From NCBI GenBank assembly GCA_933228675.1, contig OW121740.1, forward strand, positions 56,917,000-56,980,999: a stretch of 64,000 nucleotides of DNA, in the 5' to 3' direction. This document shows, one piece after another, positions 41,790-53,968 of the stretch. The notes under the pieces were generated by a model. That model saw nothing but the letters and a program-made list of their open reading frames with translations. It had not been told where the DNA came from and did not search any database. Made by a program: the position numbers and the translations under genes. Positions within the stretch are counted from its first letter, which is position 1. Each line of letters starts with the position of its first letter. Source of the DNA: Stomorhina lunata (lineage: Eukaryota; Arthropoda; Insecta; Diptera; Rhiniidae).

Positions 41790-42740
41790 GAGGCAAGTCA
41801 TGCTACCAGGAGCCGACTACTTTTTGTAATTTTGGTATCTCTCACAACTATTCGTCAAAACGAGCGTAAAACCTATTCTTCTCATTCAGTTGGCCAAAAT
41901 TTATAACTTCGGAAGTAAAGGAGTACAAAGTCTATTTTACAGACACGCCCACATTTCTTAAGTAAACAATTTTAAACTTTTTAAAGATACCTTTGGATAT
42001 ACAAGTCGTACAAAGGTGATTGCTTTTTCTTATGTAAATATATAAAAATTTATTTTTTCCATTGATAACTTCGTAAATAAAAGGAATATCAAAGCCGCTT
42101 TTTTCATACTGACTGCTAGGACCCCATACAAGTTCCTCACAAAAAAAAATCCACCTTTAAACTCGCCTACTTTTCTTATCTAAAAAAATATAAAATGTTA
42201 AAACCACTTACTTTTTAACTGATAACTTCGGAAATAAAAGGGAATTTCTGGTTATTTATTTCTGATAAAATTTGGACGGTGGGTACTTTTTTGTCGTATA
42301 GATCGAGTAAGAAGGGATTTTTTTAATTTTTCCCCAGAGGGGATAAAAAGGGAAAAAATCTTAAACGTTGTATTTGCTTAAGTGAATAGTTATAAAAATA
42401 AGCGGACAGGTGTTTAGTAGTTTTTTGAAAAAGGGAACTTTGTATTGCAATAAATAGATGTGAAAAAATATTGAACGCGTATTTGGTACTTTTTTGGTTT
42501 CGGGGGCAAAATTTATAAAAAAGGCATACAATGAAAACCGGTAATCTCATAAAGTAATATGAATAAAAACAAAATGATAACAGCGCTTTAGTAAAATGTA
42601 CCGAATTTAATTGATGCCAAAGAAGTACCAAATATACATATGGGACTTTTTGAAACTAAGGGATAAAAAGGGAAAAATATTGGTAATGTTATAACATTTA
42701 AGCAAATGAATGTTTGTCTGTTTGTATTTACTTTATATAA
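41790..42740. other. Degenerate repeat region without genes
   Basis: A phrase of the form GATAACTTCG(T/G)AAATAAAAGG recurs near 41905, 42065 and 42225, about 150-160 bp apart, suggesting an old tandem repeat. Nothing coding is recognised. Confidence 0.5.
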
Positions 42741-43165
42741 TAGTAAACTATGCATTTGATCATGTTATGCTCTTTAGCAAAGTTGTTGCGCATAAGCCGG
42801 CGAAGATTTCTTAGTATGATCAATTCTTGGCATGATCAATATAAGACAGGTGGCGCCACCCAAAATTACTCAAAGTAAATTAAATCGTAAACTGTGCATT
42901 TGAAGATGCTATGATCATTAGCTAAGTTGTTACGCATGAGCCGACGAAGGTTTATAAGTTTTCGTGACTAATTTTTCATAGGTGGCGCCACTTAAAATGA
43001 CTCAAAATTAATTAAATCGTAAACTGTGCATTTGATTAGGCTATGATCTATAGCAAAGTTGTTGCGCATGAGTCGGCGGAGGTTTCTAAGTTGGTATGAC
43101 CAATTTCCAAAATTATTCAAAATAAATTGAACTGTAAACTATGCATTTGATAAATAAATTGGATA
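42741..43165 (+). repeat. ~132-bp satellite, block 1
   Basis: Units begin near AAACT(A/G)TGCATTTGAT at 42745, 42889, 43021 and 43136. Each holds GCAAAGTTGTTGCGCATGAG and, where intact, the palindromic GGTGGCGCCAC (for example ~42850 and ~42981). Unit length varies from 115 to 144 bp. Confidence 0.85.
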
Positions 43166-43199
43166 TTTAAATTGATTTTAGTTAGATATTACTTTTTAA

Positions 43200-44700
43200 A
43201 ATAAAATATATGAAACCTTTAGAATTTGCCTCGATATGCTTATCACAAAGCTCCGAGCGAGGGTCGGTCAACCAGGTACTGTAAAAAATATTTTAAATTT
43301 TTTACGAAAGTCTGACATACAAAGCAAGACCTACATCTGCTTTAAGACCCTTTTCGAGGTCAGTTTTTTACATTTTCGTTTCTAAGAAGTTTAAGTTTGT
43401 GCTGAAGCCAATGCCTTTGGCGGGATCGCATTTTTAAATGATCGAATTTTAAATGATCACTAGACCACTGGGACCTCCAAAATTTTTTAGGAAATTACGT
43501 TTGGTTTATATCTCATTTTAAAAAAATATTGTACACTTCCGCTCATATGTGAGAAATATATATCATTTTCAGTCGAAAGATTGTCATAAAAAATCATTAA
43601 TTGGAGTTTTATAGTTTTGTTAGATAGTTTCCATCTTTTATTTCAGTTATTAACTGTATTAAATCTGATCCTGAGGTTGATCTACTTTAAAGGCTAACAG
43701 GAATTTTATTTTATTTATATGTACACAATTTTAAAGAATTAACGGAAATTATATATATATTTTTTAAATTTTTAATTTATTAAAAATTTTAATTTTAAAA
43801 AACATTATTATTAAAATAAGAAGCAGGTTTTATTGGCCTTTAAAGCGCAACATGAAATTAACTTATGAGAATGATGAAAAAGAAATAAAATAAGATTTTA
43901 GTTATAAATATTAAAAATCAGTGTAATTTTTCTTCCATGCATGAAATAAAAAACAATTATAAACCTAACATTTGAGGGCAAAAAATTAGTAACAAAATTT
44001 TAGTATTTAGAAAAAAGAAAAATCGTATACATACATATATTCAACGAAATTTTTAGTAAATTACTCGTATTATTTTCTTTAAATATTTTAAACTTAATTT
44101 AAAAGCAATTAAAACAGGGTTTTCAAATTTGCGAAATTGTGGACGAAAATTAAGTTATGGGTTTTCTTCGAAATTAAAGTTTAAAGAAATTTAACTTTTT
44201 TTTAAGTAAATTGTATGAAATTTAATATTCGCTTACGATTTCGTTTTACGAAGACCCGACTTTATTTGTTTAAATGTTAGTATAATATTATTTTTGTTTT
44301 CTTCTTTATAAATTTATAAAATAATCATAACAATTTGTTAGAGTGAGAATAATAATTAAAAATCCATTATGCAAAAATTAACGAAAAGTTTTATTGATTG
44401 CCAAAAAAAAAAATAATAATAATAATTTAATAGCAAATTTATTTGTTCTTTAGTTTTAGCTTTTAGAAAATTATATTTAAATATATTAAAGTATTAAACA
44501 ATTTAAAATAAATATAAAATATATTGAAATAATAAAGAAAAATATTTACTGTAGATAGAGTTATTTAATAAATGTTTTATTGTTGTAATTATATTGAAAA
44601 TATTTAAATTTTATGTAGCAATTACAAAAAAATCTAAAAAACAAAATTAAATCAATGAAAAAAATGAAATATTTTTTAATAAATTCAGCATTAAGTAATA
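43200..44700. other. Non-coding AT-rich spacer
   Basis: Only short low-complexity frames are present. No tandem or inverted structure stands out. Confidence 0.55.
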
Positions 44701-44712
44701 TATAACAAAATT

Positions 44713-45042
44713 TTTGAAAAGAAAAATTATTCGCACTTGATCCCAGTCTATTACATTTATTTATTAATGTAATAGACAATTTATTGAAAAAAGCCATAAA
44801 ATTTTTGTAGGGCAACCAATTCTTCGACGCGTTCCGATGGTTGGTTAGCTCATAATAATACAAGGTTTTCGATCTATCTCAAAGTAGGGATACTCCTCCG
44901 GAAGATGATGACCTAACCAACCATAGAAACGCGTCGAGGAAATAGTTGTCCCCACAAACATTTTTTGGCCTTTATCCATTAATAATTAAATGTAATAGAC
45001 TGCGATCAAGTGTGAATAAATTTTCTTTTTGAATAATATTTA
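44713..45042. mobile_element. MITE with ~140-bp inverted repeats
   Basis: Nearly the whole element is a diverged palindrome. TCTATTACATTTA, TTTTTGT-GGG and GACGCGTT-CGATGGTTGGTTAG on the left (44748-44850) are matched in inverse order on the right (44920-45020). A related single arm lies at 12462-12640. No ORF. The end positions are approximate because the outermost bases are diverged. Confidence 0.75.
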
Positions 45043-45376
45043 CATTCTGACAATTTTGTTATTTTTTGATAAAATTTTTAAAATTTTTGTGGTATTCTTA
45101 AATTAAAGAAGGGATTCCAATGAATTGTGGCAGACCATAAGTTTTATCCTTCATTTTCATTTATTTGTTACAGGGACAAAACAATACTCTCTTTCGGTCG
45201 ATTCCAAATAATCGATGACTAGTACGTTCTTCCATGCTTTGGGGTCCCGCAATCAGTAGCATGTAAATTGTTCTTCGGTTCACCGCTTTTGAAAGAAAAT
45301 TTAATGAAGCAATTTTTTAGAAAAGAGTCTAGATATCAATGATAAATAATTATTTTCAAGAAAAAGTTATATTATC

Positions 45377-45546
45377 TATATATCGTCACCTGAAATGCAA
45401 AAGCGCATAACTGACACAAAAATTAGATATTGATTTTTTGATTGATTATGGACTTACTTCGATTAGGAGTATCAAAATTAACGAAAAAAATAATTTTTAT
45501 TTTTATGTCAGTTACACCCTTTTGCATTTCAGGTGACGATATATAA
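45377..45546. mobile_element. 170-bp MITE with ~45-bp inverted repeats
   Basis: TATATATCGTCACCTGAAAT at 45377 is repeated in inverse at 45527-45546, and the match continues through TGCAAAAG and TAACTGACA. TA-rich ends suggest insertion at TA. Confidence 0.85.
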
Positions 45547-45587
45547 AAATAAATATTTGTCTGTCTGTATGTCCTTAATAGAATTGT

Positions 45588-45670
45588 AAACTATTCATTT
45601 AATCATGTTATGATCTTAAGAAAAGTTGTTGCTCATAAGCAAGAGTAGGCAGCCCATACCACCAGTAGCC
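45588..45670 (+). repeat. Single unit of the ~132-bp satellite
   Basis: AAACTATTCATTTAATCATG followed by AAAGTTGTTGCTCATAAGC matches the start of the satellite unit at 42745, then breaks into the CAGCCCATACCACCAGTAGC repeat. Confidence 0.6.
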
Positions 45671-45894
45671 GGTGATTTTTTTAATTTTCGTAAATAACAC
45701 GATCATTAATAAAACTCGTGAATATGAGTATTAAAATCATTCAGTTGGAATTTGGTTGTTAACAGAGTTGGTTGGTGCCACTTTGTTAAAGAAAAGACAA
45801 GAAACAAATCAAATTCCAATTTATAGCAACAAAATATATGGTTGGAGAGAACAAAAAACTATAATATCGAACATTGTTGCTAAGACACTACTTT

Positions 45895-45965
45895 TTTTGG
45901 AAATATTGGGAATATTTTTGTAAATATTGGGAATATTTTTGTAAATATTGGGAATATTTTTCAAA
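45895..45965 (+). repeat. Short tandem repeat, ~20-bp unit, three copies
   Basis: AAATATTGGGAATATTTTTG is repeated three times. Confidence 0.9.
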
Positions 45966-46019
45966 ACAGAAATAAATTCTAATATGTATTAAACAATTTA
46001 AGATTTTTAGATATTTTAG

Positions 46020-46600
46020 ACCCAAACATTTTTTTATAGAAAAATTGTTTAATAAAAATATTTTTTTTTGGAAAATTGTTCGATAAAAATTATATTTTAT
46101 AGAAAATTTTTTGATTTAAAAAATTTCCCATACACAAATTTTTGATAAAAAAAATTACTATAGAAAAATTTTTGATAAAAAAAATTTTCTAAAGAAACAT
46201 TTTTAATAAAAAAAAATTTTCTCTTTGAAATAAAATTTTCTATAGAAAAATTTTTGATAAAAAAATTTTCCATAGAAAAATTTTTGATAAAATATTTTCT
46301 ATAGAAAAATTTTAGTAAGAAAATTTTATATAGATACATTTTTGATAAAAAAATTTTCTATAAAAAATTTTTAATAAAAAAATTTTCTGTAGAAAAATTT
46401 TTGATGCGAAAATTTTCTATAGAAACATTTTTGATACAAAAATTTTCTATAGAAACATTTTTGATACAAAAATTTTCTATAGAAACATTTTTGATACAAA
46501 AATTTTCTATAGAAAAATTGTTAATAAAAAAATTTTCTATAGAAAAATTTTTCATAAAAAAATCTTCTATAGAAACGTTTTTGGTAAAAATATTTAAAAT
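46020..46600. repeat. TTTTCTATAGAAAA satellite, second array
   Basis: About 20 copies of a 28-30 bp unit of the form TTTTCTATAGAAAAATTTTT-GATAAAAAAA, most regular at 46400-46560. The frames here (SIENFCIKNV repeats) are produced by the unit. The right flank (TTAGAACTACACATTGAAAA) is the inverse of the left flank of the 36.3-kb array. Confidence 0.92.
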
Positions 46601-46734
46601 AAAATGGAGTAGAAAATTTTTCTTTTTAAACGTTAGAACTACACATTGAAAAAAATACCTATTTTAGTTGAAAGAATAAAAAACGGCAACTCTGTCGACT
46701 ATTTTTTGTTCTGTTCTCTTTGCGCCGACCCGTG

Positions 46735-47335
46735 CTTATAAGCCGATAAACATTACTTAATTGGTATGACGAAGTTCTGACAGGTGGTGCCGCTGATAAT
46801 TACTTAAAATGTATTAAGTCATGGTTTACGTTTCCATCAGGCTTTGATTTTGGGCAAAATTGTTGTACATGAGTCTATGGAGGTTTCTAAGTTGGTGCAT
46901 TAGTTTCCGATAGATAGCGCCACTGACAATTACTCAAAATGATCTAAATCGTAAACTGTTCATTTGATCATGCTATGACCTATAGCAAAGTTGTTGTGCA
47001 TGAGTCGATCGAGGTTTCTAAATTGATGCGATTCATTTTCGATTGATGGTGGCACCGAAAACATTCAAAATGAATTAAATCGTAAACTATGCATTTGATT
47101 ATGTAATGATATTGAGTATAGATATTGTGCATGAGCCTACGAGGGTTTCTAAATTCGTGTGACTAATTTTAGAGAGATGACACCACTCAAGATTAATCAA
47201 AATAAATTAAATCATAAACTGTTCATTTGATCATGCTACGTTCTTTAGCAAAGTGGTTGCGCATGCGCCAGCGAAGATTTTTATATTGGTACGGCTAATT
47301 TCCGACAGGTATCGCCACTGAATTTTAATTAAGAA
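46735..47335 (+). repeat. ~132-bp satellite, block 2
   Basis: Unit starts fall at ~46822 (degenerate), 46953, 47084 and 47216, with a partial unit before. The units share the GCAAAGTTGTTG-GCATGAG and GCGCCACTGA words with block 1. Confidence 0.85.
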
Positions 47336-47339
47336 GAAA

Positions 47340-47919
47340 ATAACTTAATCTCGTATATTGTTATGGAGATATCAGGAAATCAAAAAAGCTCTACAAGTTT
47401 CATTGATTTTGATTTTATTTGGCCAAAATCTATGTTGGCTTGGTTTTTTTGGTGCTCCCACCATAACCACATGAAAGGCGAAAGCCTCTTTTTTAGATTG
47501 AGAAAAATAGTGAAAAATGGGGGTACAAGGCAGGTACCTCAAAGAGTCAAGGGATCTCAACCAAAATTAGTATAACTCATTCCAGGATCAATTTATAGAA
47601 AACTGCTGCTTGTCATTGAAAAAAATGTTGAAAGATGGGGGTTTAAGCCAGGTACCCAAGGAGTCTGAATTCAACCAAAATAAGTCGACCCCTTTTTTGT
47701 ACATCCAGTAATACATGTGTACCGAATTTCATCAAATTCTGTTGAGAATTACGACTTGTACATTGAGGGGAAAAATAGGTGAAGAAATGGGTCGCAAAAC
47801 ACGTACCCCAAGAAGTCAACGGATTTCGCATTTTTTTTATATATATAAATACAAGAAATTTGGGTGCACAGATATTTTTTTGGTCCAATATCCCCTATAC
47901 TTTTTGCACAAAATATTCC
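47340..47919. repeat. Degenerate ~120-150 bp repeat
   Basis: Phrases like AATGGGGGTACAAGGCAGGT recur in diverged form near 47514, 47633 and 47783, each followed by an AG-GTC-(A)CAACC-like word. Open frames across it do not resemble proteins. Confidence 0.5.
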
Positions 47920-47927
47920 CTATTAAT

Positions 47928-48454
47928 CAGGGACCGTCACTGTTATAACTTTTATCGTCAAAGTCAGAAAATAAAAGTTATTTTTTGACTGTTATTTTTT
48001 CGAGCAGAAATAAAAGTTATTTTTTTACTTTTTTAATAAAAAATAACAGTAATTTTTGACTATTGTTTTTTCAAGCAAAAATAATTTTTATTTCTGCTCG
48101 AAAAAATAAAAGTCAAAAAATAACTACTATTCATGCTCGAAATAATAAAAGTCAAAAATAACGTTTATTTTTGGTCGAAAAAATAAAAATTAAAAAATAA
48201 CTTTTATTTTTACTCGAAAAAATAAAAGTTAAAAGTAACTGTTAGTTTTGCTCAAAAAAATAAAAACCAAAAATAACTGTTATTTTTTTTTTCAAAAAAA
48301 AATAATAAAAATCAGATTTTTAAAAAGCATCGCATTTCATGAAAATTTGGCCCAAGACTATCAAAATGGTATACTTGGTTATATTCTTCGACATTTTCTT
48401 GAGGTTGCTTTTTTTAATAAAAAATGCAAAAATAATAGTTATTTTCGGTCCCTG
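47928..48454. mobile_element. hAT-type non-autonomous element (foldback MITE)
   Basis: The terminal inverted repeats CAGGGACCG (47928-47936 and 48446-48454) are flanked by a perfect 8-bp target duplication CTATTAAT (47920-47927 and 48455-48462), the hallmark of hAT. The interior is built of repeats of a ~30-bp phrase containing CGAAAAAATAAAAGTCAAAA. The phrase is inverted in the left third relative to the rest, so the transcript could fold back. No transposase is encoded. Confidence 0.93.
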
Positions 48455-48469
48455 CTATTAATATAATAA

Positions 48470-49745
48470 TATTCCCTATATTCCTAATCGGATAATTTTT
48501 TCTGCGCCTGACTGACATATTTTTTTTACAATTCTATTGACGTGGTAGACTATCAGACATCTTCCAATATCCGTTTTGGAGAATTTACTTACTTAAAGCG
48601 CAAATTTTGTGTTATTTATTTTTTGGTTGGCATTTCATTCAATTTCTGTCTAAAACTTTTTTGGTGTCTGCTTTGGGCTAAAATTGATTATTCTGAATTT
48701 TAAATAGGATTAGTTTTCCTGGGATCTTCTTAAATATTTTATTTTTCATATTATATATTTTAATGCTGAATTATTAAAAAATCTAGAAAATATTAAAAAA
48801 AAATCATTAATAATTTTTGTCGTTATTTCAATTATTTTTCTTCTAATTAAACGAATCACAATAAAAACTAAAAACCAAAAAAAAAAACTAAATGTGAAAT
48901 TATTTTAAATAAAATCATACAAATAAAATAAATTAAATTAAAAGACTTGAAAAGCTTAACAAATATTTATCTAGAATTAAAAATTATTAAAAAACATAAA
49001 GAAAAAAATTGTATTTATTAAAAATTTACCAAAATCTGTATTCTAAAGTTGAAAACTAAGTAAAATACTCGTATTTATAAATTTTTAATTTATGTATTTC
49101 ATTAGTAAAGACTGGATTTAATTTTTAGGTTCAACAAATTTTGTGTATCTTTAACCCCTAAAAAAGTTGAAAGTAAGATTTGTTTTCGGAATTTGTGTAA
49201 TTGTATTAACGAATAATGAGGAAAATATGAGAATATTCTTAGATTTGTAAAACAAAAATTAAACTTAAAGCTTAAACTCTAAATTACTGATACTTATACT
49301 CGAAATACTTATTCTACAAAATATGTTTATATTTCCCTAATATTTAAGATATTTTCAGTTTTTTCTATTTTTGAGTTCTTTGTATATTTGAAGAGTTATA
49401 TGTATTTGTAAAAGAAAATTTGGATTTATTAAAATTTATTAAAATAATTTTTAATAAATTTAAAAGCTTTTTTTTCAAAATACCATTGAAAGTCTTAATG
49501 GAAGTGAAATGTCATTGAAGAAAAAAAATTTACAATAAAAACAAAAATGTTTCAAATTTGAAACCACTACAACTGTACAAGAAATATTTTGGAGTTTTGT
49601 TTTTTTTTTCCTAAAATTTAGAAAGGTAAGTTTATAAAGATTGTTTCTTCATAAGTCATGGACCGACTGTTTTTACAAAACATATTTACACTAAACTCTT
49701 TAAATTTACAATTCAGAACATTATTCTTGTAAAAATAAAACAGGT
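48470..49745. other. Non-coding AT-rich spacer
   Basis: No supported gene, tandem array or inverted repeat; only short A/T-rich frames. Confidence 0.55.
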
Positions 49746-49927
49746 CCTTAACCCTTTCAGACTGGCGGCATGAAATAACTCCCCAAAAATAAAGTGAAGT
49801 AACTCCCCAAAATTTGGAAATTTATTTCATATGAAATAAATTCACCATCCGAAAATAAAAAAGTCCCCAAAAGAATGAAATAGCCCCCCAAACTGAAATG
49901 AAATAACACCCCAATTTTTTAGAAATT

Positions 49928-51656
49928 CTTCTTCTTCTGTTATCCTTGACTCCCAGTGGAGCATAGGGCCTCAACCATCCTTTTATATCGGACTCTATTG
50001 CGAGATGTTAGGCATACATCATTCCATGAATAGTTTGCTGCTTGTAACTCCGCATCAATTGACATTCTCCGCGTTCTAGCAGGTGCACCAACATGACGGT
50101 GTCGAGCAATGTTTCTATTTGGCCTTCGAAGTGTGTGGCCTATCCACCGCCATTTCCGTTGACATACCTCTATAGAAGAAGGGATTTGGTTTGTAGCATT
50201 TAGTAGATCTTAATTTCTTATGCGATTTGGTCACCATATTTTAAGGATTTGCCGCAAGCATTTGTTTGCGAAGGTTTGTAGGCGCTTATCGATGGCATTT
50301 GTGCGTTTCCAAGTTCCGCAGCCGTAATACAAGATGGACCTGACATTCGAGTTATATATTTGTAACTTAGTTGTTTTTGATATTTGCCGAGATTTCCAAA
50401 TAGGTCGGAGAATGCCGAATGCTTATTGAAGATACCAAACTACCAAGATAATTAAAGCTACCTACACATCCAATAACCTCGTTATCCACATTGATGTGTG
50501 GCGACGGGTTTGCGCCATAGCCTCCAGGCGTAATCTTTGTCTTGGAGATATTGATTTCCAGTCCAGCTGCCCGAGATTCAACAGTAATAGCGCTAGTGTT
50601 TTCTTGAAGGTGACCTAGGCTTTGGCTTAGAAGGCACACGTTATCGGCGTATTCCAAGTCCTCGAGTTGTTTAAAGGGCGTTATATTATCGATGACAAGA
50701 ATAAAAAGTATGGGTGATAAGATACATCCTTGTCTTACTCCAGTAGTAACTTCAAACGGATTAGACAATTATTAAAGAATTAAATTCAGAATTTTCGTGG
50801 GCATGTTACGGTTTTCTAAAAATCTCCATAGATAGCTCCTGTTGACACTGCCGAAGGCCTTGGTGGGCTGTCTGAAATTCCATTGAATAAATAGTCATGG
50901 TTGGTTTCGTTTTGCACTTCCGTCAATGCTTCTAATCCAATGGGATTGTTTAATGATGACTTAAATTGTTCCATCCATCGTATTAATTGTTTATCCGGGG
51001 TTAAGAAAAGTGTACCGCTACTACTCAGAATGGGACTATTGGTGTAGGTAGGTTTGCCTCACAACGCCCTTGATATACTGTATAAGGTCCTCATATCGCC
51101 TTTACTTGCAGCTGACTCAGCTTGGCTCGCTTGTTCATGTACCCACATTCTCTTGTCCCTCCTTGCAGACCTTTTTATTCTGTTGGATAGGTCACGGTAC
51201 ATTGTACTAAGCTCCTCAACATCTACATTTGCATTTAACATTGAATTTGTTATGGTTTTACGCTGTTCAACCAGATCCCATGTTGCTTAGGTGTGCCACA
51301 CTTTTCTTTTATGGTCTTTAAAGCCTAACGTTTGTTGGCCAATCTCATTGTAAGTATGAGTTACACACCTTTCAATTTCGTTTACATCTGCGTCGTTGTT
51401 GTTTAAAACGTCTGGAAGCCGATTCCTTATGGATGTAATAAAGACGTTTCGATGTCGCTCTGATTTCAGTTTCCCAACATCAATTTTCCGATCGGCTTTT
51501 GCCGTTTCTGACCTCAGAGCCGCTGCTTTCAATCGAACTTTAGTTATAACTAGATAGTGGTCGCTGTTTATATCTGCTCTGCGCCTCGAGCTTACATCAA
51601 GTAAAGATGATCGCCATTAGGAGTTGAATAAAAAATTTGATCAATTTGGTTCTTAG
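49928..51656 (-). pseudogene. Non-LTR retrotransposon (endonuclease end to C terminus), 5'-truncated and broken
   Basis: On the minus strand the order is as follows. A NSDHYLV-like endonuclease end lies near 51560, and a charged linker at 51059-51532 (KVWHT, RRDKRMWVHEQA). The reverse transcriptase at 50367-50768 has GVRQGCILSPILF and YADN where YADD is expected. The C-terminal KWRWIGHTLRR-like segment near 50150 is followed by VEALCSTGSQG near 49960. The 3' end is followed by an (AAG)n tail at ~49930. Frameshifts separate the pieces, and the second palm Asp is replaced by Asn. Clade is not assigned; the short-repeat tail recalls RTE/CR1-type elements. Confidence 0.8.
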
Positions 51657-51659
51657 TGA

Positions 51660-52387
51660 CACCGTTCGGCGAGCTTATGAGGAAAAATTGTGCCACCTAC
51701 AACCAGTTTCCTTTTACAGCGTAGTTAGATTAATCTTTCTACATTGTCGGAACAATGTTGATTTTGCAACACCATACATAGCTGAAACTCCATGGCACTG
51801 GCTACCATTTCCAATCCAATGCAGACACAGTAGCAGTTGATTTTCAGCAGATAACGCATGGCTGCATTGTGTTTTGTGATCTAATTTTTCTTTAAATTTT
51901 AATAAAATAAAATCAATTTGGATTTTGTTTAATCTGAAGCACTCTTTAAACTTAAAGTTTTGTAGTCCTAAAAAATTAATTCTGCCTTTATAATTTCTTC
52001 TTATAACCACTTCTTCACGATCGTCGATCAAAAACTCATGTCTTAATATTTTCAAAGTTTCACTAGTTATAACAATATTTACCTTGCAAATCTTTGATAA
52101 ATTTATCTAAATTTGCTCTGCAAAAATATAATTTACAGTTTTTGTGGAACAAAGTCTTTGCAAATTACACTTTTCAATTTTAGCTTTGCACTTTACAAAA
52201 GAGGACGGACACGGAGCAGAAATTGCAAAGAGAATAAAAAAATTGCGAAGAGTTTGCAAATTATACTTATCATTTTAACTTATCAAATTGTGTAGTTCTG
52301 AGGAACATAAAGTTTTGCTAATTGTCGAAAGATTTGATAAATGCAAAGTGAAAAGTTGATAAGTTGTTATCGTGGAATAGGGCCCTA
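51660..52387 (-). pseudogene. PIF/Harbinger transposase, N-terminal fragment
   Basis: The frame 51714-52055 (minus) reads KECFRLNKIQIDFILLKF, then ALSAENQLLLCLHWIGNGSQ and YGVAKSTLFR. This is the N-terminal helix-turn-helix portion typical of HARBI1-like transposases. The catalytic DDE half is missing: the sequence ends where the LINE piece begins. Upstream, near 52380-52387, GGGCCCTA on the minus strand looks like a Harbinger terminal repeat start. The fragment cannot encode an active enzyme. Confidence 0.7.
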
Positions 52388-52773
52388 GTTTAACCATTGG
52401 TTTTCAGAATATTTAAAGAAGTTTGCGAAAACACCCTCGCTATCCATCAGTAAAATTTTAGACCTTATTTCCAGGAATGCCACTCTAATTAGTTCCGGAG
52501 GAAGTAGAGCGATAGCCATTAATTTATGATAGAGTAGAGCTCTGTTTTGAGTTAACTTTGTCCTTACTCAGTCCGAATTCTGTCCAGACGCCTTCCAAGT
52601 TAAACGATTCGATGATTTGAAGTGCACTTGTGGACAATGTTATTAAATTTTTAGAAACAATGTATTGTAAATTTCGCTTCATTTTGGGAAATGAGATAGA
52701 ATAGAATCTTGCGCACTGGAAATTATACATTGTAAATTATGTGGATAATAATATATATTTTTCTTAACTTATT

Positions 52774-52824
52774 AGATCTTCTTTCCGTAAAGTTTGTGAG
52801 ACAAACTTTACGGAAAGAAGATCT
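52774..52824. repeat. Perfect 24-bp inverted repeat with 3-nt loop
   Basis: Arms 52774-52797 and 52801-52824 are exact reverse complements around GAG. Each arm starts or ends with AGATCT and contains TTTCCGTAAAG. It lies between the Harbinger fragment and the FLYWCH frame. Confidence 0.95.
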
Positions 52825-52875
52825 GATGGAGCTCATCGCAGTGGTTTCACCACCTAGCTTCCCAGTGATATCTTA

Positions 52876-53136
52876 TCAATTGCTTTTGATTTCGTTAATA
52901 GCCTTCAGTTCCTTATAAACCTCTTCCTCGTTATCATGATTATGTTCAATATAATGTTTCGCGAATTCACATTTGCCCTCAGCATCCACGGTAACTCTAG
53001 CTTTACATTCACTTTGTCTGCACTCGTACTTCTCAACATTATTATATACCGACTTTTTGACAAATATCATTTTTTGATCTACAAGATATGGCATTTTGCT
53101 ATTTTTCCTAAAACCACTTATTATTTCAAAATTCAT
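52876..53136 (-). pseudogene. FLYWCH-type zinc-finger fragment, 86 residues
   Basis: Starting at the ATG ending at 53136, the frame shows one FLYWCH domain: FEIISGFRKN and MPYLVDQKMIFV, then YECRQSECKARV (Cys-x4-Cys), then a His-x-His ending in IEHNHDNEE. FLYWCH domains bind DNA and are common at the N terminus of insect Mutator-type transposases as well as in host chromatin proteins. Nothing resembling a transposase core follows before the stop, so this is a stand-alone or truncated copy. Its position inside the composite element argues for a transposon origin. Confidence 0.65.
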
Positions 53137-53208
53137 ATCTCCTCTTTTCTATACCAAGTACTCCTCACAACGCAAAATTATTTCACAAACTAAATGCCTA
53201 GTTTCAAT

Positions 53209-53968
53209 TTTTATACCTTTCACCACCATAGGTGGAAAGGGTATTATAAGTTTGTGCTGATGTATGTAACGCATGGAAATATTTGTCTTAGACCCACCTT
53301 TTAGTAACCAATAGGCTTAGAATCACTTTTTGAGTCGATTTAGCGATGTCCGTCCGTCTGGCTGGCTGGACCCCCCTGTAAACCTTGTAATCAAACTACA
53401 GGTTGCAATTCTAAAGATCATTTCATGGCACTTTTTGTCACTGATCATTTTTCTGAAAATGGGACCATGGCTATTGAAATTCGTCAAAATCGGTCCATTA
53501 CTTATGGTACCTCCCATAGGTACCACTTCCCGGAATTGATATATTGCCCTCAAATATCAATGAAATCAAATATCATGAAATTTAAATTAAATACTGCTTA
53601 TGTAAACTAAAATCACTTTACCAAATTTCATTAAAATCGGTCCACATTTGACCATACAAACTTTTAAATGAGACAAAAATCACTAAAACGCTCGTAAATC
53701 TAAAGATAATAAGAATTTTTAGTTTATATTTTGCATACATAATTTTTAAAACAACAGTAATCAAATTTCGAGATAATCGGTCCACATTTCACCCTAACTC
53801 TCATATAAGTCCAAATGACGGAAGCAGCTTAAATATATAAGTTTTGAGAAAATGTTTGTATGATGGCAAAATTTAGCAAACATTTGTCTTTTCGCAGGAA
53901 AAATAACACCTTTGACCTTAGTGGTATGGTCGGTCTTGACCGACTGTAGCACTTTCTTACTTGTTTTT
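53209..53968 (+). mobile_element. Hairpin-ended interspersed repeat, ~760 bp
   Basis: It begins with a stem-loop ACCTTTCACCACC/GGTGGAAAGGGT and continues with GAGTCGATTTAGCGATGTCC and GTCCGTCTGGCTGG. It ends with a second hairpin GGTCGGTCTTGACCGAC followed by CTTACTTG. No protein is encoded. Related copies lie at 63270-63590 (inverted) and, for the end, at 61440-61615. This layout is common among dipteran interspersed repeats; the superfamily is not assigned. Confidence 0.75.

Noticed and set aside
52524..52730. 68-codon minus-strand frame near the Harbinger fragment
   Set aside because: No domain could be recognised; it may be transposon debris but is not supported as a gene.
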